Shown: one piece after another, positions 8,291-14,961 of the stretch
Layout of the letters: every line of letters starts with the position of its first letter
How positions within the stretch are numbered: the stretch's first letter is position 1
Assembly: GCA_964567595.1 (NCBI GenBank)
Contig: CAZMNF010000015.1
Coordinates: 1 to 39,807, forward strand
Length of the DNA stretch: 39,807 bases
DNA from: CAZMNF01 sp964567595
GTDB taxonomy: Bacteria; Bipolaricaulota; Bipolaricaulia; RBG-16-55-9
Reading direction: 5' to 3'
Program-made: the position numbers and the translations under genes
The notes under the pieces: generated by a model
What the model was told of the DNA's origin: nothing
Databases searched by the model: none
Seen by the model: the letters and a program-made list of their open reading frames with translations, nothing else

Positions 8291-8449
8291 TCAGTCGGAG
8301 TTTTCCGTCCGCTCCACGTATTGCAGAATGGCCTGCACGGCCACGTAGTTGACGGAGCGGTCCTTGGATTGGGCCAGTTTCTGCAGGCGATCCAGCACGT
8401 TTTGCTCCTGTTGCTCCTGCGGGAAGTAGATCGTCATGGTGTCGCGCAT
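8291..8449 (-). CDS. Small ribbon-helix-helix (CopG/Arc-like) protein, 52 residues
   Basis: Very short gene. The translation starts MRDTMTIYFPQEQQEQ and continues as two amphipathic helices (LDRLQKLAQ and VNYVAVQAILQYVER), the beta-helix-helix order of ribbon-helix-helix DNA-binding proteins, where the TIYFP strand would enter the major groove. AAGGAG overlaps the stop codon of the RemA-like gene and sits about 9 bases before the ATG at 8449; only 12 bases separate the two genes, so translation is probably coupled. Acts presumably as a transcription factor or antitoxin; no toxin gene follows. The ATG at 8437 (MTIYFP) is an alternative start. Confidence 0.7.
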   Translation of the reverse strand: MRDTMTIYFPQEQQEQNVLDRLQKLAQSKDRSVNYVAVQAILQYVERTENSD

Positions 8450-8461
8450 CGTGCACGCTCC

Positions 8462-8713
8462 TTAAGATCGGTCCGAATTCGCGTAGCGCTCGGCCAGCGT
8501 GGGGGTTCGCAGCGGCGACAGCAGCACGAATCCCGACTTGGTGACGATCATCGAGCGCCGTTTGCGACCGCGCGTTAGGTCGATGAGCCGATTGTCCTCC
8601 GCCGCCGCGTTGACCATCTGCTTCATGGGCAACGAGTCTGGTTGGGCGATGACGACGATCTCGCTCTTGCTGACTCGGTTGTCCAGGCCGACGTTCAACA
8701 GCCGGTTTGCCAT
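8462..8713 (-). CDS. remA: RemA-like (DUF370) DNA-binding regulatory protein
   Basis: 83 residues matching the RemA/DUF370 family, whose Bacillus member forms ring oligomers that wrap DNA to activate biofilm-matrix genes. Landmarks: LLNVG (5-9), IAQPDSLPMKQM (22-33), LIDLTRGRKRRSMIV (43-57), LLSPLRTPTLAERY (64-77). Against the B. subtilis protein as recalled, Arg50 is kept, Arg51 is Lys, and Arg18 is Glu, so DNA contacts may differ; a KRR run after position 50 adds charge. In many genomes remA precedes gmk; here it lies between two tiny genes instead. ATG at 8713 is preceded by GGAGGACAGGTGAT. Confidence 0.82.
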   Translation of the reverse strand: MANRLLNVGLDNRVSKSEIVVIAQPDSLPMKQMVNAAAEDNRLIDLTRGRKRRSMIVTKSGFVLLSPLRTPTLAERYANSDRS

Positions 8714-8720
8714 CTGGCGA

Positions 8721-8888
8721 TCACCTGTCCTCCGTCAACGTTCGCTTGTCCGCCTCGACGAACGCCGTCGACGTCTTCGCGATGGGATCGCTCGTCGAGC
8801 GGTCCCGGTCGCTCTCGAGACGTTGCTGGCGTTCGATCGACTGGTCGTAACGCGTTGGTTGTGGGACGTCGATGCTCGGTTCGTGCAT
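8721..8888 (-). CDS. Small hydrophilic protein of unknown function upstream of remA
   Basis: 55 codons from ATG at 8888 to TGA at 8721-8723, ending 7 bases before the remA start; its last codons contain the remA ribosome site. GGAG stands about 10 bases before the ATG. The product is strongly charged and probably unstructured (runs such as IERQQRLESDRDRS and EADKRTLTEDR), with no Cys and no hydrophobic segment. Family not recognised. The tight join to remA and the good ribosome site argue for a real gene, perhaps a leader that couples translation. Confidence 0.45.
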   Translation of the reverse strand: MHEPSIDVPQPTRYDQSIERQQRLESDRDRSTSDPIAKTSTAFVEADKRTLTEDR

Positions 8889-9180
8889 GGGCGGCCACGC
8901 TCCGAGGCATGGATAACGGCTTGCTGCGGGCAAAGAACGTGGCCTGGCGCCATGCGCGATTTGCGGCTTGAGCAACTTCCGCGCGTGCCGGGTCGTGCGT
9001 TGCGGCCGTGGCGACCGAGCAGGCGTGAGCTGACTGGGGACGGGACGGAAGCTGCTCGTGCCGCCGGCAACCCGGGTCCGTGGTCGGGCGAGCGAAGCCG
9101 GACTTTGCGGCTTCGCTCTTATCCTATGCCATTATAGAAGACAGTCGCGAATAGTGCCAATCGTCAGTGGAGGCAAAGAC
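8889..9180. other. Intergenic region between the small remA cluster and hup
   Basis: No coding frame with a believable start and ribosome site was found on either strand. It holds a perfect 10-bp hairpin at 9090-9118 and an AT-rich patch at 9119-9140 (TATAGA at 9133-9138). No known RNA (SRP, 6S, tmRNA, tRNA) could be recognised. Confidence 0.5.
9090..9118 (+). terminator. Perfect 10-bp hairpin upstream of hup
   Basis: GAGCGAAGCC (9090-9099), 9-base loop, GGCTTCGCTC (9109-9118), then TTATCCTAT. Could end a transcript arriving from the left or belong to the hup control region; the T run is too short for a confident intrinsic terminator. Confidence 0.35.
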
Positions 9181-9210
9181 TTGCTCTCGAGCGCCTGGGA
9201 CGTGTAGGAT
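9181..9210 (+). promoter_or_regulatory. Predicted promoter of hup
   Basis: TTGCTC (9181-9186), 18-base spacer, TAGGAT (9205-9210); start of transcription expected near 9217, ahead of AAAGGAGG at 9233-9240. Confidence 0.4.
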
Positions 9211-9245
9211 TTCCCCTCGGATCGAGCCATCAAAGGAGGCGACGT

Positions 9246-9530
9246 ATGAACAAGAGCGAGTTCGTCGACCAATTGGCCAAGCGGACGGATCTGCCCAAAA
9301 AGGACGCGCAAGCCGTCTTGGACACAGCGCTGGATATCGTTGTCCAGGAAGTGAAAAAGAAGAACGGCAAGGTCCAGCTGACCGGCTTCGGCACCTTTGA
9401 GACGCACGAGCAAAAGGCCACGGAGCGCATCAACCCGCAGACGGGCAAGAAGATGAAGGTGCCGGCGAAAAAGGTCCCCAAGTTCCGGCCCGGCAAGGCG
9501 TTCAAGGAGGCCTTGACGAAGAAGAAGTAG
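9246..9530 (+). CDS. hup: HU-type nucleoid DNA-binding protein
   Basis: 94-residue histone-like protein that bends and compacts DNA as a dimer. It opens with MNKSEFVDQLAKRTDLPKK (helix 1), has the V-x-L-T-GFGTFE strand turn, and the beta-arm with RxxPQTGKKMKVPAKKV, where the Pro of the arm tip intercalates between bases. The KFRPGKAFKEAL ending and the closing KKK are standard. An excellent AAAGGAGG ribosome site precedes the ATG. Transcribed alone. HU rather than IHF because of the basic composition and typical arm sequence. Confidence 0.95.
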   Translation: MNKSEFVDQLAKRTDLPKKDAQAVLDTALDIVVQEVKKKNGKVQLTGFGTFETHEQKATERINPQTGKKMKVPAKKVPKFRPGKAFKEALTKKK

Positions 9531-9675
9531 CTCCCTGCGAGCCCGCCACCCGGCGGGGCCCGCAGAGCCGCGCGAGGACAAGCATCGCCCAGAGGCCGGA
9601 GACGCCTCGCGCTTGATCGTGTGGGCGGCCACGGCTATTGCTTAGCTGTTGGGGGCCTCGCTTTGCCGACGCTGG

Positions 9676-9905
9676 TTAGGGGGACTCCCCCGTCAAGTGG
9701 AATCGTTCTGGGGCGTACCCATGCTGCACGCCCTCGTCGTTGCGGAGGACGTAGAGGTAGGGTGGCTCGTGGGCGTCATAACAGCGCCGGAAGTCTTGAA
9801 TGGTGTAGATGGCGCCTTCGGTTAGGTTTGTTCGCTGAGCGTGCCGGCAGATCACGCGATCGCCGACCTTCGGCGGTCGCGCGGTGTTGCTTTTAAATGG
9901 GGCAT
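9676..9905 (-). CDS. Small SH3-like hypothetical protein, apparently needing a -1 frameshift
   Basis: The body (71 residues; KVGDRVICRH..., LTEGAIYTIQDF, YLYVLRNDEG, ending APERFHLTGESP) is a compact beta-rich sequence like small KOW/SH3-type proteins that open with 'GDxVxC' and carry a 'G..Y.I.D' core. Function unknown. The best start, ATG at 9905 behind GAGGAGGG (9910-9917), reads MPHLK and then is out of frame with the body. At the join lies T TTA AAA (9891-9897), a classical -1 slippery heptamer in exactly the right phase; slippage gives a 76-residue product. Without slippage the ATG frame ends after about 17 codons. An in-frame GTG at 9921 with no ribosome site would give 81 residues. 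A missing A in the A4 run would also explain it. Confidence 0.55.
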
Positions 9906-10038
9906 CGGACCCTCCTCTCACCGGACCGCTTGTGTCGCCAACGACCGATGCGGACCGCGAGCTTATCATGAGGTCGGGGCCATGTCTAGGGTGGTCCGAT
10001 CGAGCCCCGTCCCGTACCCTGTTCGTGGGTGATTCCGC

Positions 10039-10260
10039 ATGGCCGAGCAGGCATCGTCGGGCCAATCTGGCCCCGCCAACATCGACATCGTTCGCGACCT
10101 GAAGGTCAACGAACGGAAGCTGGCACTGCATCTGGAAAACGGCGAGTCGCTGACGGGCACAATTGCGATCTTTGATAAGTTCAATCTGATCTTTGAGGCC
10201 GAGAGCGGCAAGCGCTTTTGGGTGCCCAAGCATGCCGTTGCCTACGCGGAGTTGCTATGA
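10039..10260 (+). CDS. Hfq/Sm-like RNA-binding protein
   Basis: 73 residues with the two signatures of Hfq. Sm1-like: ENGESLTGTIAIFDKFNLIF (33-52), matching Hfq's 'vNG..L.G.I.SFD.F.ilL', with Asn34-Gly35, Gly40, Phe45-Asp46 and Phe48 in place. Sm2-like: VPKHAVAYAEL (62-72), matching 'YKHAISTV', with Lys64-His65 kept but Tyr replaced by Pro63. A basic, Hfq-like N-terminal helix with VRDLKVNERK replaces the RRER rim region; Hfq Gln41 is Lys47 here. A hexameric or heptameric Sm ring that binds RNA is the natural inference. GGGTGATT at 10027-10034 is the ribosome site. The stop overlaps the next start (ATGA), so the two genes are coupled. Confidence 0.7.
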   Translation: MAEQASSGQSGPANIDIVRDLKVNERKLALHLENGESLTGTIAIFDKFNLIFEAESGKRFWVPKHAVAYAELL

Positions 10261-10793
10261 CGCCCGCAACGCGAGGATTGAGAAGCCGGATGGCGATTCC
10301 GGCCCTCGTTTTGCTCGTCCTGGCGTCCAGCTTAGTCTACGGCCAAGCCCAGGAGGTCGTGCTCTCGGTCAACGTCTCCCAGTCGCGCGGGCTGTGGCAG
10401 TCCGAGCCGCCGGCCTTCGATGACGGCTCCCGCGGGCTCGGCTTGAGCCTGGGCGTCAGCTATCAAGCGTTTGCCTTGAGCGCCGGCATGAGCCTGTTGG
10501 ATCTGGAGACGTTGCAGACCTCCGCGCTGTCCTCGTTCGACGTCTCGGCCCGCTGGACCGTGCGGCAACAGAGCGATCTCCAGGTGACCGCGATCGGCGG
10601 GCTCGCCCTGCTGCCCGATCTGAACTGGGTGGGGCCGTACGCTGGCGTCGTGGGCTCGCACACGCCGTGGCCGTTTCTCGAGGTTTGGATCGGGCCGATC
10701 GTGCAGACGACCTCGGGCGCGGACTGCTGCCGTGAGGGGACCGCGCTGCGCCTCTCTGCTGGGATCGACTTGCTCTTCGAGCTCCATCGCTGA
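10257..10793 (+). CDS. Secreted beta-strand-rich protein, possible outer-membrane barrel
   Basis: Start ATG at 10257 overlaps the stop of the Sm-like gene (ATGA). Residues about 13-31 form a signal peptide (AIPALVLLVLASSLVYGQAQ, likely cut after AQA). The remaining 145 residues alternate polar and apolar residues in strand-length blocks (LGLSLGVSYQAFALSAGMSL; SSFDVSARWTVRQQSDLQVTAIGGLALLP; ALRLSAGIDLLFEL), as in small outer-membrane barrels, with two adjacent Cys (DCCREG). No family is recognised. If it is a barrel, the host has an outer membrane. The gene frame also extends upstream to 10218 inside the Sm-like gene, but no ribosome site supports that. Confidence 0.6.
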   Translation: MTPATRGLRSRMAIPALVLLVLASSLVYGQAQEVVLSVNVSQSRGLWQSEPPAFDDGSRGLGLSLGVSYQAFALSAGMSLLDLETLQTSALSSFDVSARWTVRQQSDLQVTAIGGLALLPDLNWVGPYAGVVGSHTPWPFLEVWIGPIVQTTSGADCCREGTALRLSAGIDLLFELHR

Positions 10794-10868
10794 CGCGTCG
10801 TCAGCCGATGCTGCCCCAACAACTGTCCGATGATCGTCGAGCGAGGTCAATCGGGGCGGCAACGGCGC

Positions 10869-12236
10869 TCAGGCGAAGATTTTGCCGGGATTCAGGATGC
10901 CGTCCGGATCGAACAGGTCCTTGACTCGCTCCATCCAGGCATAGCTCGCCCCGTGTTCGGCCTCCATGAACTCGATTTTGCCCGAGCCGACGCCGTGCTC
11001 GCCCGTGGCCGTGCCGCCGACGGACAATGCCTTCGTCACCAGGGATCGATTGTAAGCGTGCGCGTCGGCTTGCGCCTCGTCGTCGTAGAAGACCACGACG
11101 TGGAAGTTGCCGTCGCCCGCGTGCGCATGGATCGGGCCGCTGAGGCCGTGATCTCGCAGTTGCGCTTGGGCAACGTCGATCAGCTCGGGCAGGCGGCTGA
11201 TGGGCACGGCGACGTCGGTGATGATGGAGCGTTTGTCCGGGTTGTCCGCGGCGGCGGCGTAGTAGGCCTCGTGGCGTGCGTCCCAGAGCCGATCGCGCTC
11301 CGCGCGGCCCAGGGCGGGTTGGTAGCGCGTGCAGCGGTGATCTCGGCAGACGGACTGGGCCAGCTCGACGTCCGCTGCCACGGCCGGCTCCGTGCCGCTG
11401 AACTCGAGAAAGAGCAACGGGCCCTCGGGCAGATCGAGCCCCTTGAACGCGTTGATCTGGCGGACGGCTTCGGGGTCCATGAGCTCCAGGGCCGTCGGCG
11501 CGAGCCCCGCCTGGACGAGATCGACGACGGCCTCGGACGCGTCGGCGAGCGAGGGGAACGACGCCGTGGCGGCTGAGATCTCGGGCGGGAGCCCCGCCAG
11601 TTTGAGCGTGATTTCGGTCAACACGCCGAGCGTCCCCTCCGACCCGACGAACAGCCGCACGAGATCATACCCCGAGGAACTCCGCATCGCCCGGGTCCCG
11701 CAGCGAATGACTTCGCCATGGGCCAGCACGACTTCCAGTTCGAGGACCCACTCTCGCGTGGCGCCGTACTTGAAGCCCCGAATGCCGGCGGCGTTGTTGG
11801 CCGCCATGCCGGCGATCGTGCACGGAGCGCCCGGATCCGGCGGGAAGAAGAGCCCATGGCGGCTCAGGCGCGCGTTCAGGTCCGTGTGATCGACCCCGGG
11901 CCCGACGGTCGCCTGGAGGTCATCAGGCCGGACGTCGACAATCCCGTTCATGCGCGAGCAGTCGAGCACGATCCCGCCTCGCAGCGCCATGGGGTTGGCC
12001 TCCAGGCTCGTGCCGGCGCCCCACGGCGTCACGGGAACCCGTCTCTCATGGCAACAGCTCAGAACGGCCGCGACGTCGTCGGTCGACTCGGCGAAGACGA
12101 CCGCGGTCGGGGCAGCGGGCGCATGGCTCGACTCGTCGCGGCTGTGTTCGTCCAAATCGGCTGGTCTCGTCGATATCTGGTCGTCGCGAAGCCGCGATCG
12201 CAGCGCCTGGAGGTGGTCGGTGTCGGCATCAGCCAT
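10869..12236 (-). CDS. FAD-linked D-lactate/2-hydroxyacid dehydrogenase (GlcD/LDHD family)
   Basis: Flavoenzyme oxidising D-lactate or a similar 2-hydroxyacid. N-terminal FAD-binding half of the VAO/PCMH type: VPVTPWGAGTSLEAN (about 68-82), the ATVGPGV and PDPGAPCTIAGMAANNAAG stretch (about 130-150), SSSGYDLVRLFVGSEGTLGVLTE (about 205-227). C-terminal FAD-oxidase domain: HAHAGDGNFHV, GTATGEHGVGSGK and DPDGILNPGKIF. 455 residues from ATG at 12236, chosen because a -10 box ends 9 bases before it; an upstream ATG at 12293 would run through the promoter. No signal peptide or Fe-S domain. D-lactate is a guess; no lactate permease is beside it. Confidence 0.82.
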   Translation of the reverse strand: MADADTDHLQALRSRLRDDQISTRPADLDEHSRDESSHAPAAPTAVVFAESTDDVAAVLSCCHERRVPVTPWGAGTSLEANPMALRGGIVLDCSRMNGIVDVRPDDLQATVGPGVDHTDLNARLSRHGLFFPPDPGAPCTIAGMAANNAAGIRGFKYGATREWVLELEVVLAHGEVIRCGTRAMRSSSGYDLVRLFVGSEGTLGVLTEITLKLAGLPPEISAATASFPSLADASEAVVDLVQAGLAPTALELMDPEAVRQINAFKGLDLPEGPLLFLEFSGTEPAVAADVELAQSVCRDHRCTRYQPALGRAERDRLWDARHEAYYAAAADNPDKRSIITDVAVPISRLPELIDVAQAQLRDHGLSGPIHAHAGDGNFHVVVFYDDEAQADAHAYNRSLVTKALSVGGTATGEHGVGSGKIEFMEAEHGASYAWMERVKDLFDPDGILNPGKIFA

Positions 12237-12245
12237 GATGCGCGA

Positions 12246-12275
12246 ATGGTAGGGCGGGGACGACACAGCAGACAA
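12246..12275 (-). promoter_or_regulatory. Near-leaderless promoter of the D-lactate dehydrogenase-type gene
   Basis: On the minus strand TTGTCT (12275-12270), 18-base spacer, TACCAT (12251-12246), then only 9 bases to the ATG at 12236. No ribosome site fits in between. Confidence 0.5.
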
Positions 12276-12340
12276 GCGGTGTCGACGGGCCATGCTTGCG
12301 CTCCCTACAATAGGGCATCCCGCAACAGGAGGCTATGGTC

Positions 12341-14083
12341 GTGACTGATCTCCGTTTTGCGACGCTTGTGGATGCCTTCGCCCGTCTGGAACGCACCCGC
12401 TCCGGCAACGAGATGGCCCAGATCCTCGCCGAGCTCTTCGAGGCCACGCCCGTGGAGGTCATCGACCTCGTGGCCTACTTCACCCAAGGGACCCTCGTCG
12501 CGGAGTACGAGGACGTCAACCTCGACATCGGCGAAAAGCTCATGGCCGAGGCGATCGCGCGTGCGGCCGGTCGAGACCGTTCCGAGATGGCGAGCCGATA
12601 CGCCGAACTGGGCGACTACGGCTCCGTCGCGGAGGAGGAGCTGCGCGGCGTCCTCGACGACGAGGAGGATGGGCTGAGCGTACGCCAGGTCCATGAGCAG
12701 TTCATGGCCATTGCTCATGCTCATGGCGCGGGATCGCAGGACGAGAAGATCAACCGGCTGGCCGAGATGCTCACGCAGGCGAGCCCGGGGGCCGCCAAGT
12801 ACGTCGTCCGGATCGCGCTCGGGACGCTGCGCCTGGGCGTCGGGACGATGACGATTCTCAACGGGTTGGCCCTGGCGTTTACGGGCAAAAAGGACAAGAC
12901 GCCGCTGGAGCGGGCGTACAACCTCTGCAGCGACATCGGCCGCGTCGCCCGCACGGTCGCCGACGGAGGCCTCGACGCCCTGGCCGAGATCCAGATCGAG
13001 GTCGGCCATCCCACCAAGATGATGGCGGCCCAGCGCGTCGAGCTGTTGACGGATCTCTTCGACAAGCTCCCCGACGGCTTCGCCGTGGAAGTCAAATACG
13101 ATGGCGAGCGCGTCCAGGCCCACAAAGCGGGCGAGGACGTCACGCTGTACTCGCGCAACCTGGACGACATCACGCCCCAATACCCCGACGTGGCCCGCTT
13201 CATTCGCGAGGCCATTGACGCCACGAGGGCCATTATCGAAGGCGAGGTCGTGGCGCTTGTGCCCGGCACGACGGATCAGTTCCAGGAGTTCCAAGTCCTG
13301 ATGAGCCGCAAGCGCAAGTACGACATCGAGCACTACGTCGAAGAGGTGCCCGTCAAGCTGATGCTTTTCGACGTCCTGTACGTGGATGGGGAAAGCGTCA
13401 TCGATCGGCCGTTCCCGGAGCGCCGGGAGCTGCTCGAGCGGATCACCCAGACCCACGATCACATCGAGCCGGCCCAACTGACCGTCTCCGACGACGTCGA
13501 GGAGATCGAGGCGTTCTTCAACCAGGCCGTGGAGCGCGGCTTCGAGGGGATCATGGCCAAGTCCCGGTCCGAAGATTCCGTCTATCGGGCGGGCGCCCGC
13601 GAGTGGAGCTGGATCAAGTGGAAGCGCGACTATGCCCAGGATCTCGTCGACAGTTTCGACGTCGTAGCCGTGGGCGGGTTCGCGGGCCGTGGCAACCGCT
13701 CGGGAACATGGGGCGCGTTGTTGTGTGCGGCCTACAATCCCGACCGCGATCGCTACGAGACCTTGTGCAAAGTGAGCACCGGCTTCAGTGAGGAGGAACT
13801 GGCCGAGCTGCCGGACGTCTTCGCCGAGCACGAGCGCGACGGGCCGCCGGCGCGCGTGGTCAGCAAGTGGGAACCGACCCGTTGGTTCGACCCCGTCGTC
13901 GTCCTCGAAATCCAGGGCGCCGAACTGACGCGGAGCCCGGTCCACACTTGCGGCGTCGACGACGTGCCCGGCGAGGGCGGCATTGCGCTACGGTTTCCCC
14001 GCTTCATCCGCTTCCGCGACGAGAAAGGCCCCTCCGAGGCGACGACCGTCGCCGAAGTGCAGCAGCTCTACGACGGCCCTTAA
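12341..14083 (+). CDS. ATP-dependent DNA ligase, archaeal type
   Basis: Seals nicks with ATP. The N-terminal DNA-binding domain (about 1-215; SGNEMAQILAELF, IDLVAYFTQGTL, SPGAAKYVVRIALGTLRLGVG) is the type found in archaeal and eukaryotic ligase I. Adenylation domain: motif I VKYDGERVQ with the nucleotidylated Lys near residue 252, motif III around ALVPGTTDQFQEFQVL, motif IIIa KLMLFDVLYVDG, motif IV EGIMAKS, motif V WIKWKRDY. The OB-fold ends with GIALRFPRFIRFRDEK (motif VI). 580 residues. AGGAGG at 12327-12332 is 8 bases from GTG 12341 but only 2 from ATG 12335, so GTG is preferred; TACAAT at 12306-12311 is a likely -10. Bacteria normally rely on NAD-dependent LigA, so this is an accessory repair ligase. 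Confidence 0.93.
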   Translation: MTDLRFATLVDAFARLERTRSGNEMAQILAELFEATPVEVIDLVAYFTQGTLVAEYEDVNLDIGEKLMAEAIARAAGRDRSEMASRYAELGDYGSVAEEELRGVLDDEEDGLSVRQVHEQFMAIAHAHGAGSQDEKINRLAEMLTQASPGAAKYVVRIALGTLRLGVGTMTILNGLALAFTGKKDKTPLERAYNLCSDIGRVARTVADGGLDALAEIQIEVGHPTKMMAAQRVELLTDLFDKLPDGFAVEVKYDGERVQAHKAGEDVTLYSRNLDDITPQYPDVARFIREAIDATRAIIEGEVVALVPGTTDQFQEFQVLMSRKRKYDIEHYVEEVPVKLMLFDVLYVDGESVIDRPFPERRELLERITQTHDHIEPAQLTVSDDVEEIEAFFNQAVERGFEGIMAKSRSEDSVYRAGAREWSWIKWKRDYAQDLVDSFDVVAVGGFAGRGNRSGTWGALLCAAYNPDRDRYETLCKVSTGFSEEELAELPDVFAEHERDGPPARVVSKWEPTRWFDPVVVLEIQGAELTRSPVHTCGVDDVPGEGGIALRFPRFIRFRDEKGPSEATTVAEVQQLYDGP

Positions 14084-14095
14084 CGGACCGACGGG

Positions 14096-14857
14096 CTATC
14101 GGAGGCTCTGGAGAAACGCCGCGAGCGCCTCGAGGTCCGCCTCGGGGAGCTGGCTGTAGGAGGGCATCTGCCAGTTTCCCTGGGGCTCACCTTCCACGTA
14201 GACGTCCAACGGGCCCTTCAAGTGCCGCACCTGCCATTCGTGGCTGCGGCCGCGCTGGCCCTCGTGCGTGAGGTTCGGTCCCTGGTTGCCGCCCGGCGCG
14301 ATCCCGTTGATGTGGTGGCAGCCGACGCAGCCCTGTTGGCTATACAGCTGCTGGCCGCGCTCCACCGTCGCCTCCGTGAAGCGCGGGTTCCCTTGGTCGT
14401 CGGTCGGGATCTCGATCCGGGCCTCGCCCGTATTGGCGGGGCCGTCTCGCTCGCTGTTGAACGTGCCCAGGTAGGCGATCAGGCCGTCGACTTCTTGCTC
14501 CGACAGGTGCCGGAACGACGGCATGTAGGTGCCCGGATAGAGCTCGTGCGCCGCCACGATCTGCGTGCGCAGGCGATCCGGATTGCTCCAGCGGACGCCG
14601 ACGTTGCTGAACGACGGGCCGACGATGCCGCCCTTGAGGTCGCGCTGATGGCAGGACAGGCAGCCTTGGGCCTCCAGAACCGCCGCTCCGATCGCCTCGT
14701 CCGACATGCCCTCATAGGTGGAGACGTGCGGCGCTTCGATGGGGCGCTCGGCTTCGGGGGAGAGCAAGCCATTCGCGAAGTTCCAGACTTCGCTGCCGAA
14801 GAAGGCGACGACGACGATGACAGCCAGGGCAAGCATGGCGTTGGCGGTTACTCGCAT
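14096..14857 (-). CDS. Membrane-anchored dihaem cytochrome c
   Basis: Electron-transfer protein on the outer face of the cytoplasmic membrane. One N-terminal membrane helix (about residues 5-21), then two cytochrome c domains with haem sites C66-LS-C69-H70 and C177-VG-C180-H181. Each is followed by a likely methionine ligand in YMPSF (112) and WQMPSY (near 235). 253 residues. The arrangement resembles FixP/CcoP-like or bc-complex-associated dihaem subunits, but no oxidase or bc gene is adjacent, so its partner is unknown. Sulfite oxidation at 36 kb or GlpD could feed the same chain. Convergent with the ligase gene, 12 bases apart. Confidence 0.88.
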   Translation of the reverse strand: MRVTANAMLALAVIVVVAFFGSEVWNFANGLLSPEAERPIEAPHVSTYEGMSDEAIGAAVLEAQGCLSCHQRDLKGGIVGPSFSNVGVRWSNPDRLRTQIVAAHELYPGTYMPSFRHLSEQEVDGLIAYLGTFNSERDGPANTGEARIEIPTDDQGNPRFTEATVERGQQLYSQQGCVGCHHINGIAPGGNQGPNLTHEGQRGRSHEWQVRHLKGPLDVYVEGEPQGNWQMPSYSQLPEADLEALAAFLQSLR

Positions 14858-14866
14858 AGCGAATCG

Positions 14867-14895
14867 AGTTTAGCACGCGGGCGGAGGCCCTTCAA
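14867..14895 (-). promoter_or_regulatory. Near-leaderless promoter of the cytochrome c gene
   Basis: Minus strand TTGAAG (14895-14890), 17-base spacer, TAAACT (14872-14867), then 9 bases to the ATG at 14857; no ribosome site between. Confidence 0.55.
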
Positions 14896-14924
14896 CGGGC
14901 CTCGTTCCGCACACGACGGGCACA

Positions 14925-14954
14925 TTGGCCCGATTTGTTCGGATCGTCTACACT
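14925..14954 (+). promoter_or_regulatory. Leaderless promoter of the AEC transporter gene
   Basis: TTGGCC (14925-14930), 18-base spacer, TACACT (14949-14954), and ATG 7 bases later at 14962, where transcription should start. Confidence 0.5.
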
Positions 14955-14961
14955 TGCGGCC

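Noticed and set aside
10869..12293. Longer form of the lactate dehydrogenase-type protein from ATG 12293
   Set aside because: It would be translated across the promoter at 12246-12275; the added 19 residues are not family-like.
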